From contig CBDEUV010000002.1 of assembly GCA_965243385.1 (NCBI GenBank), positions 2,046,001 through 2,110,000 on the forward strand: 64,000 nt of DNA. The letters run 5' to 3'. The position numbers were made by a program, and so were the translations under genes. How positions within the stretch are numbered: position 1 is the first letter of the stretch; the number at the start of each line of letters is the position of its first letter. Positions 50,913 through 59,721 of the stretch are shown here, in pieces. Origin of the DNA: JANSYA01 sp965243385 (GTDB lineage Bacteria; Spirochaetota; Leptospiria; Leptospirales; Leptonemataceae). A model generated the notes under the pieces. It ran no database searches, was not told the origin of the DNA, and worked only from the letters and a program-made list of their open reading frames with translations.

Positions 50913-52427
50913 ATGAGCGCGCCCGCAGAACTGCTGAAAAAGTATTTCGGACACGAAGACTTTCGCGGCCAGCAAAAAGCTATCGTCGAACGCGTCCTGA
51001 ACGACCGCGGCGACTGTCTCGTGCTGATGCCGACCGGCGGCGGCAAATCGCTGTGCTACCAATTACCGGCCATGGCATTGCCCGGAGGCACGCTCGTCGT
51101 CAGCCCGCTCATCGCCCTTATGCAGGATCAGGTCGACGCGTTACGCCAGAAAGGGCTGCCGGCCGCGTTTATCAACTCGACCATCGGCGCGCGGGACCGA
51201 CAGTCCCGACTCGAAGACTTCGTGGCGGGCAGGACGAAACTCCTGTACATCACTCCCGAACGTTTTCGCAAAACCGAATTCGTCGAGCGAATTCGCGCGG
51301 CGCAGGTTTCGCTGCTGGCGGTCGACGAGGCACACTGTATATCCGAGTGGGGCGGCGACTTTCGCCCCGATTATTCGCGACTCGGGGAGTTTCGCCGGCT
51401 GATCGATTCGCCGACGACCGTGGCGCTCACCGCGACCGCGACTCCGGAAGTCCAGAGCGACATCGTCGAAAAACTGGGCCTCGATTCCGGCGCGACCCGC
51501 GTATTTCATGAGGGCATCGACCGTCCGAATCTACGCTTAGAAACCCTGGACGTAATTTCGGACGAAGAAAAGCTAAAAGAAATCGAGCGCGTTCTGGAGT
51601 CGTATGCCGAAAGGCCCGGCGAAACTCCGGGGGCAGGCATCGTTTATTTCGCGTTAATCAAAAGCCTGGAACGCTTTTCACAGCTGCTGCGCGATCGAAA
51701 TATCGAACACCAGATCTATCACGGCAAGCTTCCGCCGGGCCAGCGCAAGCGGGCGCAGCGCTATTTTATGAACGGCGACCGAAGCGCGAAACGGCGTCCG
51801 CTGATTCTCGCAACCAACGCTTTCGGCATGGGCATCGACAAAGCGGATATTCGTTTCGTAATTCATGCCGAGCTGCCTGGATCGCTCGAAGCGTATTACC
51901 AGGAAATCGGACGAGCCGGACGCGACGGCCGGCCTTCGCTCTGCCTGCTGCTCTATAATCAGGACGATCTCGCGATTCAAATGGATTTTATCAAATGGTC
52001 GAATCCGGAACCGCGCATCTATCGCCGGCTTTGCGAATTGATCGCCCGCGAGCCCGAGAAAGTCGACGCCCTGGGCGTGGAATATTTGCGCGAGCAACTG
52101 CACTACAAGAACAAGCACGACTTTCGCATTGAGACGGCGCTGCGCCTGCTGGACCGGTACGGCGTGATCGCCGCAGGAACCGCGGGCGAAGGCGATTATA
52201 ATCCAGGCGACGTCGAAAATCAGCAACTCAGAATCGTCGGCGACATGGAACAAACCCGGCTGGTATCCGACGAACTACACCAGGCCCGGCTCCTGCACGA
52301 ACAAAAACGCCTGGCGCAGATCGTACACTATTTTCGCACGGAGAACCCCTGCCGGCGTATACATCTAAACGCGTACTTCGGATTTCCGGACACCCCGCCT
52401 TGTGGAAACTGTGACCGATGCAATTAA
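50913..52427 (+). CDS. recQ: RecQ-family ATP-dependent DNA helicase, short form
   Basis: 504 residues. Start ATG 50913 (MSAPAELLKKYFGHEDFRGQQ, the usual family start); an upstream ATG at 50841 is in frame. Motifs: 0 (FRGQQKAIV), I (MPTGGGKSLCYQLPA), Ia (VVSPLIALMQDQV), II (VDEAHCISEWGGDFRPDY), III (ALTATAT), IV-VI (IYHGKLPPGQR; ATNAFGMGIDKADIRFVIH; YYQEIGRAGRDG). The zinc cluster CRRIHLNAYFG...CGNCDRC ends the protein, so the winged-helix and HRDC domains of E. coli RecQ are absent. A small helical insert before the zinc site (about 375-415) may replace them. Overlaps the next gene by 10 bp. Confidence 0.92.
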   Translation: MSAPAELLKKYFGHEDFRGQQKAIVERVLNDRGDCLVLMPTGGGKSLCYQLPAMALPGGTLVVSPLIALMQDQVDALRQKGLPAAFINSTIGARDRQSRLEDFVAGRTKLLYITPERFRKTEFVERIRAAQVSLLAVDEAHCISEWGGDFRPDYSRLGEFRRLIDSPTTVALTATATPEVQSDIVEKLGLDSGATRVFHEGIDRPNLRLETLDVISDEEKLKEIERVLESYAERPGETPGAGIVYFALIKSLERFSQLLRDRNIEHQIYHGKLPPGQRKRAQRYFMNGDRSAKRRPLILATNAFGMGIDKADIRFVIHAELPGSLEAYYQEIGRAGRDGRPSLCLLLYNQDDLAIQMDFIKWSNPEPRIYRRLCELIAREPEKVDALGVEYLREQLHYKNKHDFRIETALRLLDRYGVIAAGTAGEGDYNPGDVENQQLRIVGDMEQTRLVSDELHQARLLHEQKRLAQIVHYFRTENPCRRIHLNAYFGFPDTPPCGNCDRCN

Positions 52428-53284
52428 TCACCGAAACTGCGATACTCGAAGCTTATTTGCGGCGCGACGCGGCGCTGCACGCCTACGCGCTCGGCGATCT
52501 GGATGAGTTCTTTCGCCCCTATACCACCTGGTTCGCCGACGACGCGCACGATCCCGGAGCCTTAATCTTACGCTACGAACCCGGCAACGCGTCGCCGGTG
52601 TATCATGCGCTGTGTCGACCGGAGTGCGCGGCGGCTCATGCAAGGCTCTTTCGCGAGCTGGCCGCCGCGCTGCCCGCCGCATTCGAAATCCACGCGACGC
52701 CGGGAGTGCTCGCGGATTCGCCGGGGATTTTTGGGCACGCAAACGATTCGCAGACCCGGGCTGAAACCGAACAAAGGCAGGCTGCGAATCGTTTTCGCGT
52801 ACAGCGACGCGAGCTGCACTGCAAGATGATCTTACGCGAGGGTTCCCGGGAGCGCGATCGCGAAGTCGATGATTTTATATTCTCCCCGGCCCGGGCGGAG
52901 GATCTGCCGGAAATCGAGGGCTTTTTTGCGAACGCCTATCCCGAAAACTGGTTCGATCCGCGTATGATTGCGACCGACGCGTACCTGCTCGCCCGCGCCC
53001 GGGACGGCCGGATCACCGGCGTGGCGGGCGTCCATGTATATTCTGAAGCTTACCGGGTCGCGGCCCTCGGTAATATCGCGACCCATCCGGATTTCCGACG
53101 GCGCGGAATCGCCGCCGGGCTCACGCGGCGACTCTGCGCTTTGCTGCGGGAAAGAGGCATCGACACGATCACGCTGAACGTCAAATCGCGAAACACCGGC
53201 GCCATCGCGTGCTATGAATCGCTCGGCTTCGAGGTTTTCGCCGATTATGAAGAGCTGAGCGTAAGCCGCGCCCCGGGCGACTAA
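52418..53284 (+). CDS. GNAT-family N-acetyltransferase
   Basis: 288 residues. The C-terminal half holds the GNAT core: DFIFSPARAEDLPEIEGFFANAYPENWF, VAALGNIATHPDFRRRGIAAGLTRRL (acetyl-CoA pyrophosphate loop) and ITLNVKSRNTGAIACYESLGFEVF. The N-terminal 130 residues look like a degenerate second GNAT fold (ALGDLDEFFRPYTTWF...), as in the double-domain acetyltransferases. Substrate unknown. The start codon overlaps the end of recQ by 10 bp, so the two are cotranscribed and translationally coupled. Confidence 0.85.
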   Translation: MQLITETAILEAYLRRDAALHAYALGDLDEFFRPYTTWFADDAHDPGALILRYEPGNASPVYHALCRPECAAAHARLFRELAAALPAAFEIHATPGVLADSPGIFGHANDSQTRAETEQRQAANRFRVQRRELHCKMILREGSRERDREVDDFIFSPARAEDLPEIEGFFANAYPENWFDPRMIATDAYLLARARDGRITGVAGVHVYSEAYRVAALGNIATHPDFRRRGIAAGLTRRLCALLRERGIDTITLNVKSRNTGAIACYESLGFEVFADYEELSVSRAPGD

Positions 53285-53381
53285 GCTGCAAAAATCATAA
53301 CATAGCGAAATTAAATTCTTGCCACTTGCCCCGGCTCGGCGAAAATCCCGCCTGAAAGAACGGCCACGGAGTATACGAACA

Positions 53382-54545
53382 ATGAGCAAATGGACGAATG
53401 CCTACCTGGATGAGATGAATCAGAAGATGGACCCTGTGGCCGATCGGGTCGTAGCGTCGATTCTAAACGAGGGTACGGCGGAAGAAATCAAGGTTAACGA
53501 GCTCTTCGGCAAATTGATTCGCACCAGCGATCCGGTTCCCGCTGGATTGCCCGCGGAAGTTCAAAACTATTTCGACGAAACCGTCACGCTCCCCGAGTGG
53601 GCCGACCCGAAACTGATCAAGGCGGGCGAAAAACTATTCGGCGAGCACGGGCAGATGATCGTACTCATGCTTTTTTGCCGGTGTCTGCCGATGGGTTACG
53701 CCTGCCATCGCGTCGCGAAAGTTATGGCGGCGACCGGACGCCTCCAGGAAAAACCGCCCGGCACGGATCGATTGGTTATGCTGAATCGGCGGATTATGGA
53801 AACCGCCCAGTTTATCCTCAACGTAATGCAACCCGGCGGCCTCGGCGAAAAAGGACTCGGCGTGCGCACTTCGCAAAAGGTGCGCCTGATCCACGCGTCC
53901 ATTCGTTATTTCCTGGAAAAGCAGGGCTGGGATTCCAAAAGCCTGGGCGCCCCGATTAATCAGGAATATATGGCCGGCGTCATATTGACCTTCTCGCTGG
54001 TAACGATCGACGGATTAAAGAAGGTCGGAGTGAATTTAAGCGACGAAGAGCGTCTGGCGTATTTACACGCCTGGAACGTGGTCGGGCATATCATCGGAGT
54101 CGAAGACGGGCTCATTGCTCATACGTACGCTGACGCCGAAGAATTATTTCAAACCATCTTCGACCGCCAGAAAGGCCCCTCCCAGGACGGCACCGATCTC
54201 ACCAAATCGCTACTCGACTATATGGACTCGAAATTCCCGCTCGACGTCATGAACGCGATTCCGCCCTTTATGGTCGAAAAGCTCTGCGGCCCGGAAATCG
54301 CGGAAATGCTGAACGTCAAAGCCGGCAAAAGCGCGGCTTTGAAATTAATGCTCGAAGCAATGCGTTTCGCGGGCGAAATCACCGAGACTCTGGACCACGA
54401 ATCCGCCATCTTTCGCGAGGTGACCGCATTCCTGGGACACGCTCTCTTACAAGAACTCGTAGACGTTTTCAACGAGGAGAAACAGATCCATTTCTATATT
54501 CCCCCCTCGCTCCGAGACGACTGGGGACTACCGGCCGCGAAATAA
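53382..54545 (+). CDS. MpaB/Lcp (rubber oxygenase)-like haem protein
   Basis: 387 residues from ATG 53382, with GGAG about 10 bases upstream. Blocks characteristic of the mpaB/Lcp catalytic domain are present: GVRTSQKVRLIHASIRYFL with the conserved Arg and His, GAPINQEYMAGVILTFSLVTIDGLKKVGV and AYLHAWNVVGHIIGVEDGL. In latex-clearing protein this fold binds haem b and cleaves polyisoprene; in most bacteria the substrate is unknown. No signal peptide, so probably cytosolic. Thirty-odd codons at the C-terminus (IHFYIPPSLRDDWG) are also conserved-looking. A tandem repeat array follows the stop. Confidence 0.72.
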   Translation: MSKWTNAYLDEMNQKMDPVADRVVASILNEGTAEEIKVNELFGKLIRTSDPVPAGLPAEVQNYFDETVTLPEWADPKLIKAGEKLFGEHGQMIVLMLFCRCLPMGYACHRVAKVMAATGRLQEKPPGTDRLVMLNRRIMETAQFILNVMQPGGLGEKGLGVRTSQKVRLIHASIRYFLEKQGWDSKSLGAPINQEYMAGVILTFSLVTIDGLKKVGVNLSDEERLAYLHAWNVVGHIIGVEDGLIAHTYADAEELFQTIFDRQKGPSQDGTDLTKSLLDYMDSKFPLDVMNAIPPFMVEKLCGPEIAEMLNVKAGKSAALKLMLEAMRFAGEITETLDHESAIFREVTAFLGHALLQELVDVFNEEKQIHFYIPPSLRDDWGLPAAK

Positions 54546-54553
54546 AGGACACG

Positions 54554-54682
54554 CGAACGCGCCAGCGCCCTCTCAAGCTACGAACGCGCTAACGCCCTCT
54601 CAAGCTACGAACGCGCTAACGCCCTCTCAGGCTACGAACGCGCTAACGCGCTCTCAAACTACGAACGCGCTAACGCGCGTTC
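54554..54682. repeat. Five 27-bp tandem repeats copying the end of the next gene, stop codon included
   Basis: CGAACGCG recurs at 54554, 54581, 54608, 54635 and 54662, exactly 27 bp apart. Read on the minus strand each unit encodes (F/L/P)-E-(R/S)-A-L-A-R-S, and all but the most distal one end in TAG, in frame with the gene at 54659-56089, whose own last codons are the first unit. That first unit also contains the perfect hairpin GAACGCGCTAACGCGCGTTC (54663-54682). The distal unit has lost the stop (CGC). Confidence 0.92.
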
Positions 54683-56089
54683 GACGGCCACCTTCGCGCC
54701 GTCGTAGATGCCCTGACGCGCGGCGGCGATGACTGCTTCGTTCATCTGCACGAAAACATCGTCTTCGTCGCAGAGCAAATTTACGTACTGCGCGGCGGTT
54801 TCGATTTCGCGCGCTTCGATCGTGCCTTCGCCGAGCTCGGTCGAACGGTGTACGGACGCCGCCTCATGATCGCCGACCCGTCGCAAAAAGAGTTTCGGAA
54901 TGGGAAAAAACGCCAGCTCCGAGGGTTTCGTCGCCAGAATGTCCGAGACCCGCATCAATAGATCGGTCGCCTCGAATGCTTCGAAATGCGTGCTGAAATG
55001 AAAGAGCGTAACCGCCTTGAGATCCGGCGAATCGGATCCATCCAGCGGGTTGGCCGCGATAAAAGACTGCAGCGCCGCGTGCGAATCGATCAGATCGTAT
55101 TCGATCTGCAATTCGTCCAGCGCCTTCGACAGACCGGCGAAAACTTTGGGATGATCGCCGGCGTTCAGAAAGAGCGCGATCTCCTGCTCGCGTAATTTTC
55201 CCTGCAGAGCGCTTAATAGATCCGCCACGTATTTACGCTGCGCCCCCGCGCCCCCGATCGGCAGCAATATGCGTCGGGTCTTTTTGCTTTCCGCGCGACG
55301 AATGCGCGCTTCGCTGTCGGCGACGGCGTTCGCGGACAACGGCTCCGAAACCCAGTGACCTCCGACCGCAAGCTGGTCCGCCGGCACGCCCAGTTCGCGA
55401 AATTTCGCGTAGGCCGCGGGCCCCTGCACGAGATTCAAGCAGTCCGGTGCGAGCACGAAGTACTGCGGATAATTATCGGGCACGAGATTGATCACGTTTT
55501 GAAAACCGGCCCGCACAGCGATTTGCGCGTGCAGAGGATAAGCCGAGATGACCGGCAGCTCCCGGGGTAGATCCGCGATCAGCGAACCGAGCTCGCGCGC
55601 GAGCATGTCGGAAAAGAACAGCGAGTTAATATTGCCCCGCGACATGAGCACGCCCCACGCCCATTCCAGGGGACCGCCGATATCGGCGGAAACCCGACTG
55701 AAGAAGCTGTAGGCCTGATCGATTTCGCGAATCATATCGGCGCCGGGCGCCTTGACGTTAAGCAGGTCGTGCAGATACACGTTATTGGTATGCCGCATGG
55801 CGTGCGTCGCTACGGCGTACGCGATGCGATAGTGCCCGTACCCCATACGCACGGTGCCGGCGATCAGGCCGTCGCCGGAAATCCCGCCCGCGGCGCCGTC
55901 CGGCCCGCGTTCAATGATCTTGAGCCCCGGAACAAAGGGCGATTCGCTCCCGGCCAGCGGAACGGTCTCCCCGTCTCCGCCATCGCCCTTTTGGGCCGCG
56001 ATGGGATAGCGCATCAGGAGCGCCTGTTTCACCACGCCCAGAGTCTGCGCCGAGATCATATCGGGTTTTTTGCCGTAAATTTCAGTCAT
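54659..56089 (-). CDS. Predicted GT-B fold (MurG/GT28-like) glycosyltransferase or related protein
   Basis: 476 residues from the ATG at 56089, which follows AAAGG by 6 bases; the frame is open further upstream. A glycine loop with histidine, VRMGYGHYRIAYAVATHA (about 80-97), resembles the N-terminal GxGHxxxA signature of MurG and diacylglycerol glycosyltransferases. The C-terminal half has RRILLPIGGAGAQRKYVADLL, like the start of the nucleotide-sugar domain, and LFHFSTHFEAFEATDLLMRVSDILATKPSELAFF, like the donor-binding segment. Activity is inferred from these only. The last codons belong to a tandem 27-bp repeat. Confidence 0.62.
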   Translation of the reverse strand: MTEIYGKKPDMISAQTLGVVKQALLMRYPIAAQKGDGGDGETVPLAGSESPFVPGLKIIERGPDGAAGGISGDGLIAGTVRMGYGHYRIAYAVATHAMRHTNNVYLHDLLNVKAPGADMIREIDQAYSFFSRVSADIGGPLEWAWGVLMSRGNINSLFFSDMLARELGSLIADLPRELPVISAYPLHAQIAVRAGFQNVINLVPDNYPQYFVLAPDCLNLVQGPAAYAKFRELGVPADQLAVGGHWVSEPLSANAVADSEARIRRAESKKTRRILLPIGGAGAQRKYVADLLSALQGKLREQEIALFLNAGDHPKVFAGLSKALDELQIEYDLIDSHAALQSFIAANPLDGSDSPDLKAVTLFHFSTHFEAFEATDLLMRVSDILATKPSELAFFPIPKLFLRRVGDHEAASVHRSTELGEGTIEAREIETAAQYVNLLCDEDDVFVQMNEAVIAAARQGIYDGAKVAVERALARS

Positions 56090-56377
56090 GTTTCGCCTTT
56101 GTAGTTTTTCTGGCCGTTCTGGAAAGCGCCGCCGGAGTATTCCCCATACGGACCATCGCCTCGTTCTTTCCGAAAGCCATTTGCGCACGGTGAATCAATC
56201 GTAATCGGCGCAAAACGCCGCCCGGGGTTGCGCCATCTACAGCGGTTCCTGAAGGGTTCGCAAGCTACTTTTTGACATCAAACTGTTGGTATTGTAAACG
56301 CACGCACCCGGTCTACGCCCCGCTAAACATGAGACACTAATTGTTTTTTAGTATCCCGTAAAACCGTCCTTCAAATA
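56090..56377. other. Divergent intergenic region upstream of the chemoreceptor-like gene
   Basis: 288 bp between divergent genes. TTGACA at 56272-56277 followed 17 bp later by TAAACG is a weak sigma-70 candidate for the rightward gene. A CGGCG-CAAAA-CGCCG hairpin lies near 56206-56220. Nothing else is convincing. Confidence 0.35.
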
Positions 56378-57988
56378 ATGCGAATGCAATCACCCGCTGA
56401 TAGTCGCCCGAATATGAACCCTGCAAAGACGAACGATACCGATATAGTAGCGCGCGGCCCGGTCTTGATCAACCGCACGCGTTTTGGACTCGCGCTGCTC
56501 TTTCTGGCCAGCACACTCTCTGGAGCCGTCGGTAATACACAGCTGCAAAACGTGGTCTACTTCGGGGGCGTGGGCATGATGTTCACGTACGCGATCGTAT
56601 TCGAAATCTGGAACCGCAAACGCAATGCTCCGCCTCTGCTATCGAAGCTCTGCGTAATCCTGGACGTACTGGTGTTAACCCTGGTAATGCTGGGCGGGAT
56701 ATTGGGCAGCACGGACTACGCGGCGCGACTGCTGCGATCGCCGCCCATGTACATGATCTACATGATCTTTATTTCCTATTCGGCGTTTCTGCTGTCGCGC
56801 GGCTTCGTCCTGATCGTAGGTTGCTTTGCCTCACTCTGCTGCATCGCCCTGGCACTTGCCGCCTGGCAAATGGGCGTCGTCTTCACGAACAAGGCCGAAC
56901 TGGTAATTTTGCCGGGACACGTGCCGCTGATCTCTGAATTCTTAAAAGCCCTCTTCATGCTTCCAGCGGCCCTGATCGTGCGCAGCGTAATCAAAATCCT
57001 CACCGGACTCAAAGACAATGCCGGCGCTCAACTCGAACGCAGCCAAAAATCGCTGAGCGCCCTGGAAGCGCGACGGAACGCGATGCGCAACGCCTCGATG
57101 AACCTCGATCTATCCGCTCAGGAAATTCAGGAGTTCTCGGGCGAATTCTCGAATATGGTTTCCAACAACGCCAGTTCCTTCGAACAGATGAGCGCCACCG
57201 TTAACGAATTATCCAGCGCATCGACTCAGGCGGCCGACTCGATACGCGATCAGTACAATCGCATCGACGAATTGAGCAACGACAGCAAAACCCTCAACGA
57301 ATTGAACGGAGAGATCAGCGCGACGGCGGGCGAGCTGGACCGGCGCATGTCCACGGCCCGGGATCTCGGGCAGCGAGTGACGACGGCGATGGCCGACCTC
57401 GAGCAGAATCTCAAGCAAATGGGATCGTCGTTCGGCAAAGTCCGCAAAGTGATTCAGATTATGACCGAGATCGCCGAGAGCACGAACCTGCTCGCGCTCA
57501 ACGCTTCGATCGAAGCGGCCCGCGCCGGCGAAAGCGGCCGCGGTTTCGCGGTCGTCGCCCAGGAAGTTTCGCGTCTCGCGGAAAGCAGCGCGAACAACGC
57601 CCGCACGATTTCGGGCATCATCCAGGAAAGCAGCGCGCATATCAAATCGGGGGTCGGAGCGTCGGTCCTCGCGCTGGAAATGGTCAACGAACAGGAAAGC
57701 AATTTCAGCGAGTTCTTTAAGGACGTTGGCGCGCTCAACGGCCGCGTGCACGATCAGGAAGAAATTCTGGCGAAATTCGTGCGCAGCCTGGAGGAGTTGC
57801 GCGGTCTTTCGGCCGGGATCGAAGCCAACGCCACGGAACAGGATAAGGGTACGCGAGAAGTGCTCACGTCCCTGGAATCGCTGGACGCCCTGCTGGAGCG
57901 CCTGGTGGAAAGCAGCAGCCAGCTGCACGACAATATTCAGCGCATCGAAAACCAGGCCGGCGAGCTCCGCAGCCTGGCCGTCAACTGA
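56378..57988 (+). CDS. Methyl-accepting chemotaxis-like protein
   Basis: 536 residues. About six membrane segments fill residues 30-215 (for example LLFLASTLSGAVG, LCVILDVLVLTLVMLGGIL, LIVGCFASLCCIALALAAW), with no large periplasmic loop, so it probably senses membrane or cytoplasmic state. A long coiled coil with the signalling hairpin tip follows: IAESTNLLALNASIEAARAGESGRGFAVVAQEVSRLAESS, which contacts CheA/CheW. No HAMP domain is apparent. Start uncertain: ATG 56378 or 56414 (MNPAKTND), without a clear ribosome-binding site. It precedes a receiver-phosphatase gene on the same strand. Confidence 0.87.
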   Translation: MRMQSPADSRPNMNPAKTNDTDIVARGPVLINRTRFGLALLFLASTLSGAVGNTQLQNVVYFGGVGMMFTYAIVFEIWNRKRNAPPLLSKLCVILDVLVLTLVMLGGILGSTDYAARLLRSPPMYMIYMIFISYSAFLLSRGFVLIVGCFASLCCIALALAAWQMGVVFTNKAELVILPGHVPLISEFLKALFMLPAALIVRSVIKILTGLKDNAGAQLERSQKSLSALEARRNAMRNASMNLDLSAQEIQEFSGEFSNMVSNNASSFEQMSATVNELSSASTQAADSIRDQYNRIDELSNDSKTLNELNGEISATAGELDRRMSTARDLGQRVTTAMADLEQNLKQMGSSFGKVRKVIQIMTEIAESTNLLALNASIEAARAGESGRGFAVVAQEVSRLAESSANNARTISGIIQESSAHIKSGVGASVLALEMVNEQESNFSEFFKDVGALNGRVHDQEEILAKFVRSLEELRGLSAGIEANATEQDKGTREVLTSLESLDALLERLVESSSQLHDNIQRIENQAGELRSLAVN

Positions 57989-58246
57989 AAGCGAGGGGAA
58001 ACCACACCCCGCCGTACAATGAAAATGGGTAAATCCAGCCCACTCAAAACGTAAGCGGCCTCCCAAACCGTACACCCTCGACTGAGTTCCATCCGCGAAA
58101 CTCGGGACATCCCCGGAATACGAAAGCAAACGGCGGGACCGACTCCCCCTGTTTCTGTCGTTTTTTAATTTTTTGTATTTCCCTTGAGTTTTGCCGCGTC
58201 TAAGTTAGTGCCAGGGGATACCGTAAGGCCGACCCGGGAGATTTCA

Positions 58247-59539
58247 GTGCAGATTGCCAGCGAATCGATATCCGCCGGGCCCGTCGCCCCGCCGCCGAAC
58301 CCCGCGTCCGCTTCCGTCCTGATCGTCGACGACAGTAAGTTAACGCGACATGTACTTTCCGATTTGCTGCGCGAAGACGGCCATCGGGTGAACGCGGTCG
58401 GGGAAGCTCACGAGGCGCTCGAGATCCTGCAAAGCCGGGAATTCGATTTGATTTTGCTGGATCTCGTATTGCCCGGCATCGAAGGTCACGACTTTCTGGA
58501 ACGCCTGCTGGCCGAAGACGCCGCCCGCGACGTGCCGATCATCGTCGTCAGCGGCACCGACCGACTGGACGCGACCGCCGCCTGCATCGAACTCGGCGCC
58601 GCGGACTTTCTCTTGAAACCCATCGAGCCGACCCTCTTGCGAGCCCGCACGAACGCCTGCCTGGAACAACGACGGCTGCGTTTGAAAGAACGTGAGTATC
58701 TCGAACGTATCCAGGCCGACAACCAGCGCAAAGCCGGCGAAATCGAACACGCGCGCCAGATCCAGATGTCGATGCTGCCCGAATCGCCTCCGGAAAATCC
58801 GCTCCTGGAAATCGCGGCCCGTCAATTTTGCGCGAGCGAAGTCGGCGGGGACTACTACGATTTTTTCGAGCGCGGTTCCGCGGAACAACCGGCGCTCTTG
58901 TGCGCCATCGGCGACGCAACCGGCCACGGCGTCGGTGCGGGTAGCATGGTCGCCATGACCAAAGCGCTGCTGCTGGCTTTGCAGCACGACCGGCTGCCGC
59001 CGCTTTGCGAAGAGATGAACCGGATCATGGTCCGATCCGGACTGCGCGAAGAAAGCAATATGGCGTTGATGCTGCTCGAATTTTCGCAATCGTCTGCCGG
59101 CCCTGCGGCCGGGACCAGCGACGGACGCAAACGCCTCTCGGTTCGTGCGACGGGCGGATCCATGCCGCCGATCTACATTCTGCGCGCGGCGACGAGCGAC
59201 GCGCATGCGGGACCGACGACGGCGCGCCTCGAGCAGATTCAGATCTGCGGCGTGCCGCTGGGTCTGATCGATTTCGACGACATCACATATGACGACGTGC
59301 GTTTCGAAGTCGCGGCGGGCGACGTGATCATTTTGCTTTCGGACGGATTGCCGGAGATCATGAACGCCGCCGATCAGATGCTGGACTATGATCGCATGGA
59401 AGAAAAGCTCTCGTGGCTGGATCCAGGCGCTCCGATCGAAGACATCCTGCGGGAAGTGGTGCGTATCGGCGACGATTGGGCCGAAGGCGAAGCGCTCAAA
59501 GACGATATGACCGCAGTCGTGCTCCGGGTTCGGGCCTGA
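58247..59539 (+). CDS. Response regulator with PP2C (RsbU-type) phosphatase domain
   Basis: 430 residues from GTG 58247, with GGGAG 6 bases upstream; an earlier TTG at 58184 lacks a site. Receiver (about 22-140): VLIVDDSKLTRHVL, phospho-acceptor in LILLDLVLPGIEG, SGTDRLD and LLKPIEP. A coiled coil leads to the SpoIIE/PP2C domain with QIQMSMLP, EVGGDYYDFF (metal Asp), IGDATGHGVGAG, GVPLGLID, LLSDGLPE and LKDDMTAVVL. It would dephosphorylate an anti-sigma-factor antagonist when the receiver is phosphorylated. No partner gene is adjacent. Downstream of the chemoreceptor-like gene by 258 bp. Confidence 0.92.
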   Translation: MQIASESISAGPVAPPPNPASASVLIVDDSKLTRHVLSDLLREDGHRVNAVGEAHEALEILQSREFDLILLDLVLPGIEGHDFLERLLAEDAARDVPIIVVSGTDRLDATAACIELGAADFLLKPIEPTLLRARTNACLEQRRLRLKEREYLERIQADNQRKAGEIEHARQIQMSMLPESPPENPLLEIAARQFCASEVGGDYYDFFERGSAEQPALLCAIGDATGHGVGAGSMVAMTKALLLALQHDRLPPLCEEMNRIMVRSGLREESNMALMLLEFSQSSAGPAAGTSDGRKRLSVRATGGSMPPIYILRAATSDAHAGPTTARLEQIQICGVPLGLIDFDDITYDDVRFEVAAGDVIILLSDGLPEIMNAADQMLDYDRMEEKLSWLDPGAPIEDILREVVRIGDDWAEGEALKDDMTAVVLRVRA

Positions 59540-59721
59540 TTCGAAGACGCCCGACTTCGCCGATTTCGAGAGCTCTGTTGAGTTTCGCGCAACGCGCATT
59601 AAGGTGCATGAACTCGCCCCGCTTCGCTAACACTTTTCTAATACAGAAATTTCCAGCGGCTTACATGCCGCCCGGTTCCCGACTTGTCAGGCAGCTCCCC
59701 TGACTTCATTCTGGCTGCGAA

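Noticed and set aside
56272..56300. TTGACA with a weak -10 box before the chemoreceptor-like gene
   Set aside because: The -10 match (TAAACG) is poor; mentioned only in the intergenic note.
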